64,000 nucleotides of DNA, from the NCBI RefSeq assembly GCF_030413175.1, contig NZ_CP129212.1:2170001-2234000 (forward strand). The letters are read 5' to 3'. Shown piece by piece: positions 1 through 9,500 of this stretch (positions are counted from its first letter, which is position 1; each line of letters begins with the position of its first letter). Origin of the DNA: Bradyrhizobium roseum (lineage in GTDB: Bacteria; Pseudomonadota; Alphaproteobacteria; Rhizobiales; Xanthobacteraceae). The notes beneath the pieces are model-generated. The model had not been told where the DNA came from and ran no database searches. It saw only the letters and a program-made list of their open reading frames with translations. The position numbers were made by a program, and so were the translations under genes.

Positions 1-294
1 TATGCCAAGTTCAAGAGCCAGGCATCGCGCTACGCGCTGGTTGGCGTCTTCGTGGCGCGGTTCGGCGGCGCCGTACGCGTCGCGATTACCGGGGCCGGGC
101 CGGTGGTCTTTCGATCCGGGGATATCGAGGATGCGCTGGCGGCCAATTTTTCACCCGATGCTCTGGCGCGGATTTCGATCGCGCCCTCGGGGTTGAATTC
201 CGACATCCATGCCGACAGCGAGTATCGCGCCCATCTGGTGGTGGTGATGGCGCGCCGAGCTGTCGGGCAGGCACTGGGCCACAAGCCGGTATGA
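1..294 (+). CDS. CoxM-like FAD-binding subunit of a molybdenum hydroxylase, C-terminal part (partial)
   Basis: The reading frame is open from the first base and ends in TGA at 292-294, leaving 97 visible residues of a gene that starts outside the window. The fragment matches the C-terminal domain of the medium (FAD) subunit of CO dehydrogenase/xanthine dehydrogenase-type enzymes: the KFKSQASRYALVGVFVAR segment, then the GAVRVAITGAG turn, then a closing SEYRAHLVVVMARRAV helix. In the family this subunit passes electrons from the molybdopterin and iron-sulfur subunits to FAD. The other subunits are not visible, so the substrate cannot be named. A LysR gene lies downstream on the opposite strand. 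Confidence 0.8.
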   Translation, partial: YAKFKSQASRYALVGVFVARFGGAVRVAITGAGPVVFRSGDIEDALAANFSPDALARISIAPSGLNSDIHADSEYRAHLVVVMARRAVGQALGHKPV

Positions 295-346
295 CGCGGT
301 AACGGGCGGGATGGTGCACAACGAGGCGGCAGGCGGAGATGGTGCT

Positions 347-1279
347 TTATTCGGCCGCCGCCGGAAGCGCGGGCCGCGTCGCGGCTTTTGCCGTTTCTGC
401 GGCGAACTCAAGGCGGCTGGAGTCCGAACCTAGATAGCTCTCGAGATAATTATACAGCGCATCGATGGCCGCGAGGTTGCGGCCTGCTGCCCGGTACAGC
501 AGCAGATCGACCGGTGGCAAGGCGGGAAACCCCTCATTTGCGCCGATTTCGCGCAGGCCGGGGGTCAATGCGCTACGGCCGAGCACGGTCACTGCCATGC
601 CTGCGAGCGCGGCCGCCTGCAATCCGACGGCGCTGGCGCTGACACAGGTGATCTTCCAGTTGCGCCCGATCCGCTCCAGCTTGTCGATCGCATGTTCCCG
701 GTAGATGTTGCCGGCCGGCAGCAATGCCAACGGCACCGGATCGACCCAATGCGCGTCGGAATCAGCGCCGACCATCCAGATCAACTGCTCCTGGCCGACC
801 ACTTTGCCGCCGGAGAAGCCCTCCATCTTGGTGACCAGTGCAAGATCGATCTCGCCGCGACGGACCAGTCCCACCAGCGGCGTCGACAATTCGCAGCGCA
901 GCTCGACCTGCACTTTTGGAAACGCCTTGCGAAATCGGCTTAGAATCGCCGGCAAAACGAAGGCGGCGTAGAGATCCGGCGTGCCCAGGACCACCGTCCC
1001 CTCGACATCCGCCGCGGCCAGCCGTTGCAGCATCTCGTCGTGGAGCCGGAGTATGGATTTTGCGTAGGAAAGCACGAGGTCGCCGTCGTCGGTGAGAAGC
1101 TGGCGGCGGCCTTCGTGGCGCAACAGCGTCGTGTCGATCAGTTCTTCCAGCCGCTGCAACTGCAGCGTGATCGCGGGCTGGGTTCGCCCAAGCTGCCGGG
1201 CGGTAACGGTGATGCTGCCGGTCTGAACCACCGACACGAATGACCTCAGCATACGAATATCGAGGCTTATCAATGGCAT
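347..1279 (-). CDS. LysR family transcriptional regulator
   Basis: A 310-residue protein with an N-terminal winged helix-turn-helix (about residues 8-66; FVSVVQTGSITVTARQLGR is the recognition region) followed by a LysR substrate-binding domain (VVLGTPDLYAAFVLPAIL onward). The ATG at 1279 is chosen over an upstream start at 1324 because a strong Shine-Dalgarno, AGGGAGG, lies 9 bases before it and residue 10 onward is the canonical LysR start. It converges on the CoxM fragment and lies downstream of the flavin monooxygenase gene on the same strand. Its target is unknown. Confidence 0.9.
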   Translation of the reverse strand: MPLISLDIRMLRSFVSVVQTGSITVTARQLGRTQPAITLQLQRLEELIDTTLLRHEGRRQLLTDDGDLVLSYAKSILRLHDEMLQRLAAADVEGTVVLGTPDLYAAFVLPAILSRFRKAFPKVQVELRCELSTPLVGLVRRGEIDLALVTKMEGFSGGKVVGQEQLIWMVGADSDAHWVDPVPLALLPAGNIYREHAIDKLERIGRNWKITCVSASAVGLQAAALAGMAVTVLGRSALTPGLREIGANEGFPALPPVDLLLYRAAGRNLAAIDALYNYLESYLGSDSSRLEFAAETAKAATRPALPAAAE

Positions 1280-1369
1280 ATCCAAGCGCCTCCCTAGCTG
1301 GAGGCAATGCAGTTCTTGTGCCATTGGAATCAGGTCGCGGCGTTCGGGTGCCGGCGTGGATAGAAACCC

Positions 1370-3136
1370 TCAGTCCGCGCGATACACGTCGAGGGGAATC
1401 CCTTCCATCCGCGCCTTGATCTGTAGCGATGTGTACAGCGAAAAATGTCGCGCCTGCTGCAGATTGCCGCCCTGGAACCAGAGCGCTTCCTGCTTCGTCG
1501 GCTTCCACATGTTGCGCAACTCGCCTTCCCAGGGCCCGGGGTCCTTTGCGGTATCGGAGCCGAGGCCCCAGCACAGACCGACCTTTTCGGCGACATCAGG
1601 CGAGATCAACTGCGCCGCCCAGTCGTTCATCGGTCCGTAGCCCGTCGCATAGACGATGAGGTCCGCGGGCAGGGTGGTGCCGTCGGCCATGACTACGGAG
1701 TCTTCAGTGAGATGACTGATCTGCACGCCGGACTTTAGCTTGATGTGGCCCTCGATGATCAGGTCGGAGGCGCCGACATCGATGTAGTAGCCGGCCCCGC
1801 GCCGCGCATACATCAAACCGATGCCGCTTTCGTCTTCGCCGAACGTCAGCATGAACCCTGTCGCGCGGAGCCGCTCGTAGAACGCGGCGTCCTCCTGCCT
1901 GATGCGATCGAATACAGCTTTCGCGAATTGTGGGAGGATGCGGTAGGGGATCGAGGCTGCGATCAGGTCCGCGCGGTCGGCGTCGATGCCGGCAGCCAAC
2001 GCCGCTTCCGAATACAGCGGCCTTCCGTGACGCTCCAGCGCTTCGGCCTTCACCACCAGTGTCGGCGAACGCTGGATCATCGTCACGTCAGCGCCGTGCT
2101 CCCAGAGATCAGCCGCGATGTCGTGCGCGGAATTGTTGGCGCCGATGACGACGCATCGCTTGCCGGCATAGGGCGCACCGTCCCGATGCTCGCTCGAATG
2201 ATGCGCCATGCCACGGAAGCGATTTTGCCCCTCGAATACCGGCCGGTTCGGAACTCCCGACATGCCGGTGGCCAGAACCAGTTGCGAGGGATTCAGCGTG
2301 ATGGTCTGGCCTTCGCGTTCGACCTCGACGGTCCAGCGCTTTGAGGCGTCGTCGAATGCAGCCCGCTTGCAGGTCGTCGCGCTCCAGATGTCCAGCTCCA
2401 TGATGGAGGCGTAGGCTTCCAGCCAGTCGCCCATCTTGTCCTTGGGCGTGTAGATCGGCCAGTGTTCCGGAAACGGCAGATACGGCATGTGGTCGTACCA
2501 GACGGGATCGTGCAGGCAGAGCGACTTGTAGCGCCGTCGCCAGCCGTCGCCCGGCCGCTGCAAAGCGTCGACGATCAAGGTCGGCACGTTCAACTGCTTC
2601 AATCGTGCCGCCAGCGCGAGGCCGCCCTGGCCGCCGCCGACGATCAGGCAATAGGGCTGCCGTGACACGCCGAGTTCGGCCTTCTCATCGTTGCGTCCGT
2701 CAAGCCAGCTTCGCCGTCCTCCTTTCACGACGTTGTGCGTGGTGCCGGCGATCCGTGTCGGCCCGCGCTTCGGCTCGTAGCCCTTCAATTCGCGCAGCGT
2801 GGTGAAGAACGTCCAGCAGCGTCCATCCTTCAGTCGCAAATGACCTTTGCCGCGCCCGACCGCGGTCTCGAAGCTGAACCAGGCGCCGGCGGTGTCGCCC
2901 GGCTGATCGACCTGCTCGATATGCCATTTGTCCGGCCTCACGTCGTCCAGACGCTCCGACAGCATATTCCAGATGCGCTCGCGGCCTTCCAGCGTGACGA
3001 TATTCCAGGTGAAGGCCAGAAAATCCCGCCAGTAGCATTCATCCGCGAACAGCGCCTGAAGCCGGGCCTTGTCGCGCGCGGCAAGCGCCGCGTGGAAATC
3101 CGCGAGCCAGAGCGCGGTTTGTTGATCTGACGGCAT
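1370..3136 (-). CDS. Flavin-containing monooxygenase (YUCCA/BVMO-like) with N-terminal NTF2-like domain
   Basis: A 588-residue protein. Residues 1 to about 130 look like a SnoaL/NTF2-like domain. The rest is a class B flavoprotein monooxygenase with an FAD motif GGGQGG at about 167-172 and a second Rossmann motif GANNSAHD at about 332 for NADPH. The family inserts one oxygen atom into a heteroatom or carbonyl substrate, and YUCCA-like members act on indole-3-pyruvate; the substrate here is not known. I chose the ATG at 3136; upstream in-frame codons up to 3232 would run through the promoter. The 15-bp AT palindrome at 3161-3175 lies just upstream, so the divergent GntR protein probably controls it. 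Confidence 0.85.
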   Translation of the reverse strand: MPSDQQTALWLADFHAALAARDKARLQALFADECYWRDFLAFTWNIVTLEGRERIWNMLSERLDDVRPDKWHIEQVDQPGDTAGAWFSFETAVGRGKGHLRLKDGRCWTFFTTLRELKGYEPKRGPTRIAGTTHNVVKGGRRSWLDGRNDEKAELGVSRQPYCLIVGGGQGGLALAARLKQLNVPTLIVDALQRPGDGWRRRYKSLCLHDPVWYDHMPYLPFPEHWPIYTPKDKMGDWLEAYASIMELDIWSATTCKRAAFDDASKRWTVEVEREGQTITLNPSQLVLATGMSGVPNRPVFEGQNRFRGMAHHSSEHRDGAPYAGKRCVVIGANNSAHDIAADLWEHGADVTMIQRSPTLVVKAEALERHGRPLYSEAALAAGIDADRADLIAASIPYRILPQFAKAVFDRIRQEDAAFYERLRATGFMLTFGEDESGIGLMYARRGAGYYIDVGASDLIIEGHIKLKSGVQISHLTEDSVVMADGTTLPADLIVYATGYGPMNDWAAQLISPDVAEKVGLCWGLGSDTAKDPGPWEGELRNMWKPTKQEALWFQGGNLQQARHFSLYTSLQIKARMEGIPLDVYRAD

Positions 3137-3160
3137 GACCTGCTTCACTTTCTCAACTGG

Positions 3161-3175
3161 AATATATGATATATG
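3161..3175. promoter_or_regulatory. Putative GntR operator, copy 1 (monooxygenase promoter)
   Basis: The sequence AATATATGATATATG is a near-perfect odd palindrome with 7-base arms around a central G. It is centred 32 bases upstream of the monooxygenase ATG at 3136, in the intergenic space shared with the divergent GntR gene at 3310. Two more copies of the same palindrome occur at 4106-4120 and 6568-6582, each in front of a gene of this locus. Spacing and symmetry fit a dimeric GntR/FCD repressor site; binding itself is inference. Confidence 0.65.
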
Positions 3176-3309
3176 ACAAAACGAAAGGCCGCGACAAGTG
3201 TCGTGCGCCGCGACCGCGTATTGAGTAGACAACGATTGTTATCGCGCGGGCTTCGGGCCCGCTCAACCACCGGCTCGCGCGGGGCGACGGCAGCATTCGG
3301 GATCGGCAG

Positions 3310-4053
3310 ATGGCTTTGAAGGGTTTTGTTTCGAGCAGTCGCGAGAATCTGGCGTCGCGTACCTATGGCCAGCTGCGCGAGGCCTTGATGGCCGGTCGGT
3401 TCTGGCCCGGCCAGCGCTTGCGCATCCGGGAGCTTTCCGAGGCGATGGGCGTGAGCGATACGCCGGTGCGCGAAGCCATCATGCAGCTGGTTCGCGAGGG
3501 CGGGCTCGAGATGCGCTCGGGGCAGTCCATCACCGTGACGCGGCTGTCGTTGACGCGCTACCGCGAACTGCGCGAGATCCGCCTGCTGCTCGAGGGACTG
3601 GCGACGGAAAAAGCCGTGCCGCTGTTGACCAGCGCCGACCTCAAACAGCTCAAAAAACTGCATGATGCGCTGGTCAAGGCCGAAAAGGATGGCGACTCCG
3701 AGTCCGCCACGCTGACCAATTTCAATTTCCATTTTCTGATCTATCGCGCCTCGCAAGCCGAGGATCTGGTCTCCATCCTGGAAACGATCTGGCTTCGCAA
3801 CGGCCCCCTGCTGAAATTCCTCTATCCGCACGCCCGACCGACCTATCCGGGGCGTCATCAGCATCTGGTGCTGATGGACGCGCTGCAGGAGCGCAATGCC
3901 GTCGCGGCGCGCCAGGCGATCCAGGATGACATTCTCGAAGGCGGCGCGCTGCTCGTAAAATTGCTGTTGCAGATCGAGAAGGGGCAGGCCGTCGTCAAGG
4001 AGGATGCCGACGGCAACATGCGCCTGGAATTTCTGACGACGGCGGCAGGATAG
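3310..4053 (+). CDS. GntR family regulator, FCD subfamily
   Basis: A 247-residue protein with an N-terminal winged helix (about 12-78, with LRIRELSEAMGVSDTPVREA as the typical GntR recognition stretch) and an all-helical FCD effector domain (about 90-215). The FCD domain keeps likely metal or carboxylate-ligand histidines in NFNFHFLIY and PGRHQHLVLMDAL. FadR/FCD regulators usually repress catabolic genes and respond to an organic acid. It lies between the monooxygenase (divergent) and the acylase (downstream, same strand). Three copies of a 15-bp palindrome flank these genes and are its likely operators. Confidence 0.93.
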   Translation: MALKGFVSSSRENLASRTYGQLREALMAGRFWPGQRLRIRELSEAMGVSDTPVREAIMQLVREGGLEMRSGQSITVTRLSLTRYRELREIRLLLEGLATEKAVPLLTSADLKQLKKLHDALVKAEKDGDSESATLTNFNFHFLIYRASQAEDLVSILETIWLRNGPLLKFLYPHARPTYPGRHQHLVLMDALQERNAVAARQAIQDDILEGGALLVKLLLQIEKGQAVVKEDADGNMRLEFLTTAAG

Positions 4054-4105
4054 GGGCCATGCAGGGCCGCCTTGCCGGCATTCGCTGATTTCCGGTGACA
4101 TTCAT

Positions 4106-4120
4106 GATATATGATATATC
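4106..4120. promoter_or_regulatory. Putative GntR operator, copy 2 (acylase promoter)
   Basis: GATATATGATATATC is a perfect palindrome apart from its central base. It lies in the gap between the GntR stop (4053) and the acylase start (4225). This is the most symmetrical of the three copies and probably the closest to the consensus RATATATSATATATS. Confidence 0.7.
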
Positions 4121-4224
4121 CTGGTAGCTGATACCGGCTTTTGGCTGGGGCGTGGATCCCCTTCGCCGTGAAAGCCGGAATGTGTCGCAAGGATTCGCTG
4201 CAAGCCTTATTCCGGGATAACGTC

Positions 4225-6528
4225 ATGACCACAGGCACCATTGATCCAGCCTCGAAGACCTATCTGCCGGACCTTAACAGCGCGGCGATGGTGCCCGGAC
4301 TGTCCGGCAAGGTCGACCTGCGACGCGATAGCTGGGGTATCCCGCATGTCCGCGCGGCCTCACATCTCGATGCCTTCACCGGGCTCGGCTTTGCCCATGC
4401 GCAGGACCGGCTCTGGCAGATGGAAGCGCTGTTGCGCCGTGGCACCGGGCGCTACGCGCAATGGGTTGGAAAATCGGCGTTGGCCGGCGATGTGCTGGCC
4501 CGGCAGCTCGACACCGCGGGCGCCTCGCAACGCGATTTCGCGCTGCTCCACAACGACACCCGGGCGATGCTCGAAGCCTATGCGCGCGGCGTCAACGCCT
4601 TTATCGGGCAGGGCGCATGGCCGGCGGAATACGCCATTCTCGGCACCAGGCCGGCAGCCTGGGAGCCTTGGCATTCGATCGCAGTGATGCGCCAGATCGG
4701 ATTCCTGATGGGGTCGGTGTGGTGGAAGCTGTGGCGCGCGGCAGCGCTGCCCATCGTCGGCGCAGAGCAGGTATCGAAGCTGCGTTTCGATGATGGCGGC
4801 GACGATATGCTGTGCATTCCGCCGGGCGCCGAGGGCACGCGCTATCTCGCAGCACTCGCCGATCTGAAGCCGGGTCTCGAAGCGCTGCTCGGCAGCCAGG
4901 ACCAACAGGAAGCCGAAGTCGCCGGCGGCAGCAACAACTGGGCGCTCGGACCGCAGCGAACCGCAACGGGGCGGCCGCTGCTGGCCGGCGACCCGCACCG
5001 CGTCCTGGAAATGCCGAGCATGTACGCGCAGGCCCATCTCGCCTGCGACGATTTTGACGTCATCGGTCTCACTGTTCCCGGCGCGCCCGGGTTTCCGAAT
5101 TTCGGTCATAACGGCAAGGTGGCGTGGTGCGTCACCCACGCCTTCGTCGACATTCATGACCTCTATATCGAGCGCTTCGACGCAGCGGTCGAGAACACCA
5201 GCTTCAAGGGCGGCTGGAAGCCGGTCAAACACCGCGCGGAAACCATTGCGGTGCGCGGCGAAAATGCAGTCAGCATCGACGTCGTCGAAACCATGCACGG
5301 TCCGGTCATCGCGGGCGATCCCGCTGGTGGCACTGGCCTCGTGCTGCGCTCGATGCAGTTCGCCGAGCCGGACACGTCGTTCGACTGCACGCTGCCGGTG
5401 TTGCGGTCCTCAACGGTCGAGGAATTGTACGATGCCGGCCGCGAATGGGGCCTGATGGATCACAACCTCGTCGCCGTCGATACGACCGGCCGTATCGGCA
5501 ACCGCGTGCGCGCAAAGGTGCCGGTCCGCCCGCGCTCCAATGGCTGGCTGCCGGTGCCGGGCTGGACCGGCGAGCATGAATGGAGCGGCCTGATCCCGTT
5601 CGAGAAAATGCCGTGCACCATCGATCCAGCCGAGCAGGCCATCGTCACCGCCAACAACCGCGTGATGGAAAACGGCGAAATCTATTTTGGCACCGACAGC
5701 ATGCCGCCGCATCGCGCGCGCCGCATCTGGCAGCGCCTCGCCAGACTGTCGAAGGCGACGGTGGAGGACATGGCGTCGATCCACCGCGATACCGTCAGCG
5801 TTATCGCGCTCGAATTCCGCGACCGGATTCGCCATGTTGCGGTTGATGGCGCGGCCGCGACGTTGCGCGACCGCATCGTCGACTGGAACGGCGACATGAA
5901 TGCGGGGTCCAAGGCAGCGGTTGCCTATGTCGCGTTGCGCACCGCGCTGACCAAGCTTGTTGCGGACAAGAGCGGCGTGCGTGCGGTGGCCGACAGTCCC
6001 TACACCAAAATTCCGCCCGGCATTTTCGGCGAGAGCCAGATCTGGTGGACAGTACCGCAACTGCTGCGCGCCGGCGACACCGCCTTGGTGGCGGGTGCCA
6101 CCTGGGACGAATTGCTCGCGCAGGCGCTGGCCGAGGCCGCCAGGGATTGTCCGTCGGAAGACTGGGCCACCGTGCACCGGCCAGTCCTGCGCCATCCGCT
6201 ATCGTCGGCCTTTCCGGAGTATGCACCGCTGCTCGACAAGCCTTGCGGACCGCTCGGTGGCGACAATGATACGCCGTTCGCCACCGGCTACATCGCGCGG
6301 CTCGGCATGCGCGCCACCTATGCCGCCCTGTCGCGCTACGTGTTCGACGTCGGCGCCTGGGAGAATTGCCAGTGGATCGTGTTTCACGGCGCGTCCGGCC
6401 ACACCGGCAGCCCGACCTATGACAACCAGAATGCGACCTGGGCCGCCGGCAAGATGGTGCCGATGCTGTATGCGTGGGACAAGATCGAGGCTTCCACCAC
6501 TTCGCATCAGCAGTTGCTGCCGTCGTGA
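4225..6528 (+). CDS. Penicillin acylase family N-terminal-nucleophile amidohydrolase
   Basis: A 767-residue protein of the penicillin G acylase/AHL acylase/cephalosporin acylase family, made as a precursor and self-cleaved before a nucleophilic serine. The cleavage site is visible as GGSNNWALG with Ser at residue 236, preceded by an alpha-chain segment (RDSWGIPHVRA, GFAHAQDRLWQME) typical of the family. These enzymes hydrolyse N-acyl amides. No signal peptide is evident at the chosen ATG (4225); an in-frame TTG at 4141 would add 28 residues and also gives no signal peptide. That is unusual for a mostly periplasmic family and suggests the substrate is imported first. The palindromic operator at 4106-4120 lies upstream, and an aminotransferase and peptide-type ABC importer follow. 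Confidence 0.9.
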   Translation: MTTGTIDPASKTYLPDLNSAAMVPGLSGKVDLRRDSWGIPHVRAASHLDAFTGLGFAHAQDRLWQMEALLRRGTGRYAQWVGKSALAGDVLARQLDTAGASQRDFALLHNDTRAMLEAYARGVNAFIGQGAWPAEYAILGTRPAAWEPWHSIAVMRQIGFLMGSVWWKLWRAAALPIVGAEQVSKLRFDDGGDDMLCIPPGAEGTRYLAALADLKPGLEALLGSQDQQEAEVAGGSNNWALGPQRTATGRPLLAGDPHRVLEMPSMYAQAHLACDDFDVIGLTVPGAPGFPNFGHNGKVAWCVTHAFVDIHDLYIERFDAAVENTSFKGGWKPVKHRAETIAVRGENAVSIDVVETMHGPVIAGDPAGGTGLVLRSMQFAEPDTSFDCTLPVLRSSTVEELYDAGREWGLMDHNLVAVDTTGRIGNRVRAKVPVRPRSNGWLPVPGWTGEHEWSGLIPFEKMPCTIDPAEQAIVTANNRVMENGEIYFGTDSMPPHRARRIWQRLARLSKATVEDMASIHRDTVSVIALEFRDRIRHVAVDGAAATLRDRIVDWNGDMNAGSKAAVAYVALRTALTKLVADKSGVRAVADSPYTKIPPGIFGESQIWWTVPQLLRAGDTALVAGATWDELLAQALAEAARDCPSEDWATVHRPVLRHPLSSAFPEYAPLLDKPCGPLGGDNDTPFATGYIARLGMRATYAALSRYVFDVGAWENCQWIVFHGASGHTGSPTYDNQNATWAAGKMVPMLYAWDKIEASTTSHQQLLPS

Positions 6529-6567
6529 TCGCGGCGGAAGGCCGCGAAGTCGGCGCTTGTTATCCAT

Positions 6568-6582
6568 AATATATCATATATC
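6568..6582. promoter_or_regulatory. Putative GntR operator, copy 3 (aminotransferase/ABC promoter)
   Basis: AATATATCATATATC, the same palindrome as at 3161 and 4106 read on the other strand. It is centred 42 bases before the aminotransferase ATG at 6617, in the 88-base gap after the acylase stop. It suggests a separate promoter for the aminotransferase and ABC genes under the same regulator. Confidence 0.65.
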
Positions 6583-6616
6583 CTTCGCACCAAGCGGCCC
6601 TTGAACGGGAGAGTTG

Positions 6617-7843
6617 ATGACCACTGTGCTTGGCCCCATCGATCAAAGCCTGCGTGATCGCGCCAATCTGGTCGTGCCCGGCGGCATGTATGGCCACATG
6701 CGGGCCGGCGGCCTGCCTGAGGGATATCCGCAGTTCTTCGAGCGCGGCCAAGGGTGTCACGTCTGGGATGTCGACGGGCGCAAATATCTCGACTTCATGT
6801 GCAGCTGGGGACCTGTCGTGCTCGGCCATCGCCATCCCGCCGTCGACGCGGCGGCGCGGCGGCAGATGGAGCAGGGCGACTGTCTGAACGGCCCCTCCGA
6901 ACGCATGGTCGAACTGGCCGAGCGCCTCGTCGGCCTGGTGACACATGCCGACTGGGCGCTGTTCTCCAAGAACGGCACCGATGCGACCACGACCTGCGTG
7001 ACGCTGGCGCGGGGCGCCACCGGCAAGCGCAAGGTGCTGCTGGCGAATGGCGCCTATCACGGCGCTGTTCCGTGGTGCTCGCCGTATCCCTATGGCGTGA
7101 TGTCCGAGGATCGCGCGCATATCCTGTATTTCGATTACAATGATGTCGCGAGCCTTGAAGCCGCCGTGGATCGCGCCGGCAACGACCTGGCGGCGATCGT
7201 CGTGTCGGCGTTCCGCCATGACTATGGCAAGCACCAGGAATTACCGGACCCGGCGTTCGCGGCGCGTGCCCGCGCGCTGTGCGACGCCAATGATGCTGCG
7301 CTAATTCTCGATGACGTCCGCGCCGGCTTTCGGCTCACGCTGCATGGCAGCTGGGACCAGATCGGTGTGCAGCCCGACCTCAGCGCCTGGAGCAAGGCCA
7401 TCGCCAACGGTTACGCGCTGGCGGCCGTGATGGGCAACAACCGGTTTCGCGATGCCGCGGCGCAGCTTTACGCCACCGGCTCGTTCTGGTGCGGCGCGAC
7501 CTCCATGGCGGCCGCGCTTGCGACCATTGACGTGCTGCAGGCCGAGAACGGCCCGGAGCAGATGCGGCGGATGGGCCAGCGGCTGCGCGACGGCATCGCC
7601 GAGCAGGCGCGGCGCTATAACCTCGGTGTGCGGCAAAGCGGCCCGCCGCAGATGCCCACGATCCTGTTTGAGGATGACGCTGACTATGCCCGCGGCTCGC
7701 GCTTCGTGCAGGAGACATTGAGCCGCGGCGTCTACATGCATCCAAAACACAACATGTTTCTCTCCCTCGCCCACACCGCGGCCGATATCGATTTCGCGCT
7801 TTCGGTGACGGACGAGGCTTTCAAGATTGTTGCGAGGCTTTGA
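6617..7843 (+). CDS. Class III PLP-dependent aminotransferase (glutamate-1-semialdehyde aminomutase-like)
   Basis: A 408-residue fold type I PLP enzyme. The glycine-rich phosphate segment SKNGTDATTTCV, the cofactor Asp in ALILDDVRAGFR and the Schiff-base lysine in AWSKAIANGYALAA (Lys260) are all present. It resembles HemL-like class III enzymes, but the genomic context points to catabolic transamination of an amine released by the acylase rather than to tetrapyrrole synthesis. The ATG at 6617 follows GGGAGAG closely. It begins an apparent operon with the ABC importer genes (50-base gap to the next start). Confidence 0.88.
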   Translation: MTTVLGPIDQSLRDRANLVVPGGMYGHMRAGGLPEGYPQFFERGQGCHVWDVDGRKYLDFMCSWGPVVLGHRHPAVDAAARRQMEQGDCLNGPSERMVELAERLVGLVTHADWALFSKNGTDATTTCVTLARGATGKRKVLLANGAYHGAVPWCSPYPYGVMSEDRAHILYFDYNDVASLEAAVDRAGNDLAAIVVSAFRHDYGKHQELPDPAFAARARALCDANDAALILDDVRAGFRLTLHGSWDQIGVQPDLSAWSKAIANGYALAAVMGNNRFRDAAAQLYATGSFWCGATSMAAALATIDVLQAENGPEQMRRMGQRLRDGIAEQARRYNLGVRQSGPPQMPTILFEDDADYARGSRFVQETLSRGVYMHPKHNMFLSLAHTAADIDFALSVTDEAFKIVARL

Positions 7844-7892
7844 CATTCAGGCGCCGCGCTTATTTGGCGGCGAACCAGTAGGAGTACAGCGA

Positions 7893-9458
7893 ATGAGCCG
7901 GTGCGTTGCAAGACGGGGCGTTGTCCTGGCGCTGAGCCTGATCATCGGATTGTCATTCGCCGCAAACGGCAGCGTTGAGGCGCAGCAGCCCAGGAAGGGT
8001 GGCACGCTGGTCTATGCCAGCGTGTCCGGGCCGGGCACGCTCGATCCCTACATGGCATCGAGCGCCGTCGAACTCGAGGTGATCCACAATCTGTTCGAAA
8101 GCCTCGTCACGCTCGACGCCAGGAACGCCACCCGTCCGATGCTGGCGGCGAAGGCCGCAGCTTCGGAGGATTTCAAGACCTATACGTTCGAGCTGCGCAA
8201 GGGCGTCAAATTCCACAACGGCCAGGAAATGACGTCGGCTGACGTCAAGGCCTCGTTCGAGCGCTACCGGCGCATCAGCCCCGCCGCCAAGAATTATGAA
8301 GCAATCGATCATTTCGAGACGCCAGATCCCTACAGCTTCGTCATCGCGCTCAAAGAGCCCAATGTCGTGCTGCTCGACACCCTGAAGTCGCCGATCTATC
8401 CGCTGATGATCCTGCCGGCGTCACAGAAGGACAAGCCGGCCCGCGATATCGAGGTGATCGGCACCGGCCCCTACAAATTCGGCGAATGGGTCAAGGACAG
8501 CCATCTCGTCATCGTCAGGTTCGACGATTACGTGGCCGATACCGGCGCGCCGGGCCGCGACGGCTATGGCGGCCGTAAAACCGTGTATCTCGACGCCGTC
8601 CGCTATCGCTTCATGCCGGAGGCGACGACCCGGATCGCGGCGCTGCAGAACGGCGAGGCACAGCTGATTTCCTCCATTCCCAGCGAGCTCAGCGCCCGCG
8701 TCACCCAGCGCAAGGACCTTGCCATCCGTGAAGTGTTTCCGGTGCTCGGCAGCTACATCATCGTCAATTCGCAGAAGGGGCTGACCGCCAATGTGCTGAT
8801 CCGGCAGGCCATCGCCGCGGCGATCAACGTCGATGAGATCATCGAAGGTGCCGGTGGCCTCAACAAACGTAATCCGTGGATGTCGTTTCCCGGCACGCCG
8901 TATTATCTCGGCGAGACCGCGCCGACGCCCTGGTACGACATCAAGGATCCGGCCAGGGCCAAGGAACTCCTGAAGCAGGCCGGCTACAAGAACGAGAAGA
9001 TTATCATTGAGACCAACAGCAATTATCAGTGGATGCGCTCCACCATGCTGATCGTCGCCGAGCAGCTCAAGGCGGCCGGCATGGCCGTCGATGTCCAGAT
9101 CACCGACTGGACCACCAACGCAGCGCATATGCAGCAAGGCACCGGCGACTGGAACCTTTCCACGACCGCATTCGGGCCCGATCACATTCTGGGGCCGCAG
9201 CAGTGGCGGCCGATGATCTACACTTTCCCGCACATCGTCGGAAACGAGGCGCTCGACAAGGCCTACGGCGAGTTCTTCGTAGCCCCAACGCTGGAGGCGC
9301 GCCGGGCCAGCTGGCTCAAGATCCAGAAGGAAGTGCTCGGCGGCGCCTATCTGATCAAGATAGCCGACACCGGCCGGCTCAGCGGCTATTCCAAGAAGCT
9401 TCAGGGCCAGAACGACTATGCCGGCGTGCTGCAGCTGTGGGACTTGTGGCTTGAGTGA
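7893..9458 (+). CDS. ABC transporter periplasmic substrate-binding protein, family 5 (peptide type)
   Basis: A 521-residue extracellular solute-binding protein of the DppA/OppA type. It has an N-terminal signal peptide (residues 1 to about 30, basic start then LALSLIIGLSFAANG) and family signatures KGGTLVYASVSGPGTLDPY, YTFELRKGVKFHNGQEM and IGTGPYKFGEW. I chose the ATG at 7893 because AGGAG lies 8 bases upstream; an earlier in-frame codon at 7827 would overlap the aminotransferase. It would bind the ligand in the periplasm and deliver it to the two permeases encoded next. Confidence 0.93.
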   Translation: MSRCVARRGVVLALSLIIGLSFAANGSVEAQQPRKGGTLVYASVSGPGTLDPYMASSAVELEVIHNLFESLVTLDARNATRPMLAAKAAASEDFKTYTFELRKGVKFHNGQEMTSADVKASFERYRRISPAAKNYEAIDHFETPDPYSFVIALKEPNVVLLDTLKSPIYPLMILPASQKDKPARDIEVIGTGPYKFGEWVKDSHLVIVRFDDYVADTGAPGRDGYGGRKTVYLDAVRYRFMPEATTRIAALQNGEAQLISSIPSELSARVTQRKDLAIREVFPVLGSYIIVNSQKGLTANVLIRQAIAAAINVDEIIEGAGGLNKRNPWMSFPGTPYYLGETAPTPWYDIKDPARAKELLKQAGYKNEKIIIETNSNYQWMRSTMLIVAEQLKAAGMAVDVQITDWTTNAAHMQQGTGDWNLSTTAFGPDHILGPQQWRPMIYTFPHIVGNEALDKAYGEFFVAPTLEARRASWLKIQKEVLGGAYLIKIADTGRLSGYSKKLQGQNDYAGVLQLWDLWLE

Positions 9459-9500
9459 TCGACACATTGCCGTGCAGAGGAGGCAGCTCTGATACGCATC

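Noticed and set aside
3145..4101. 318-residue open frame on the minus strand
   Set aside because: Antisense to the GntR gene and would run through the putative operator; no domain.
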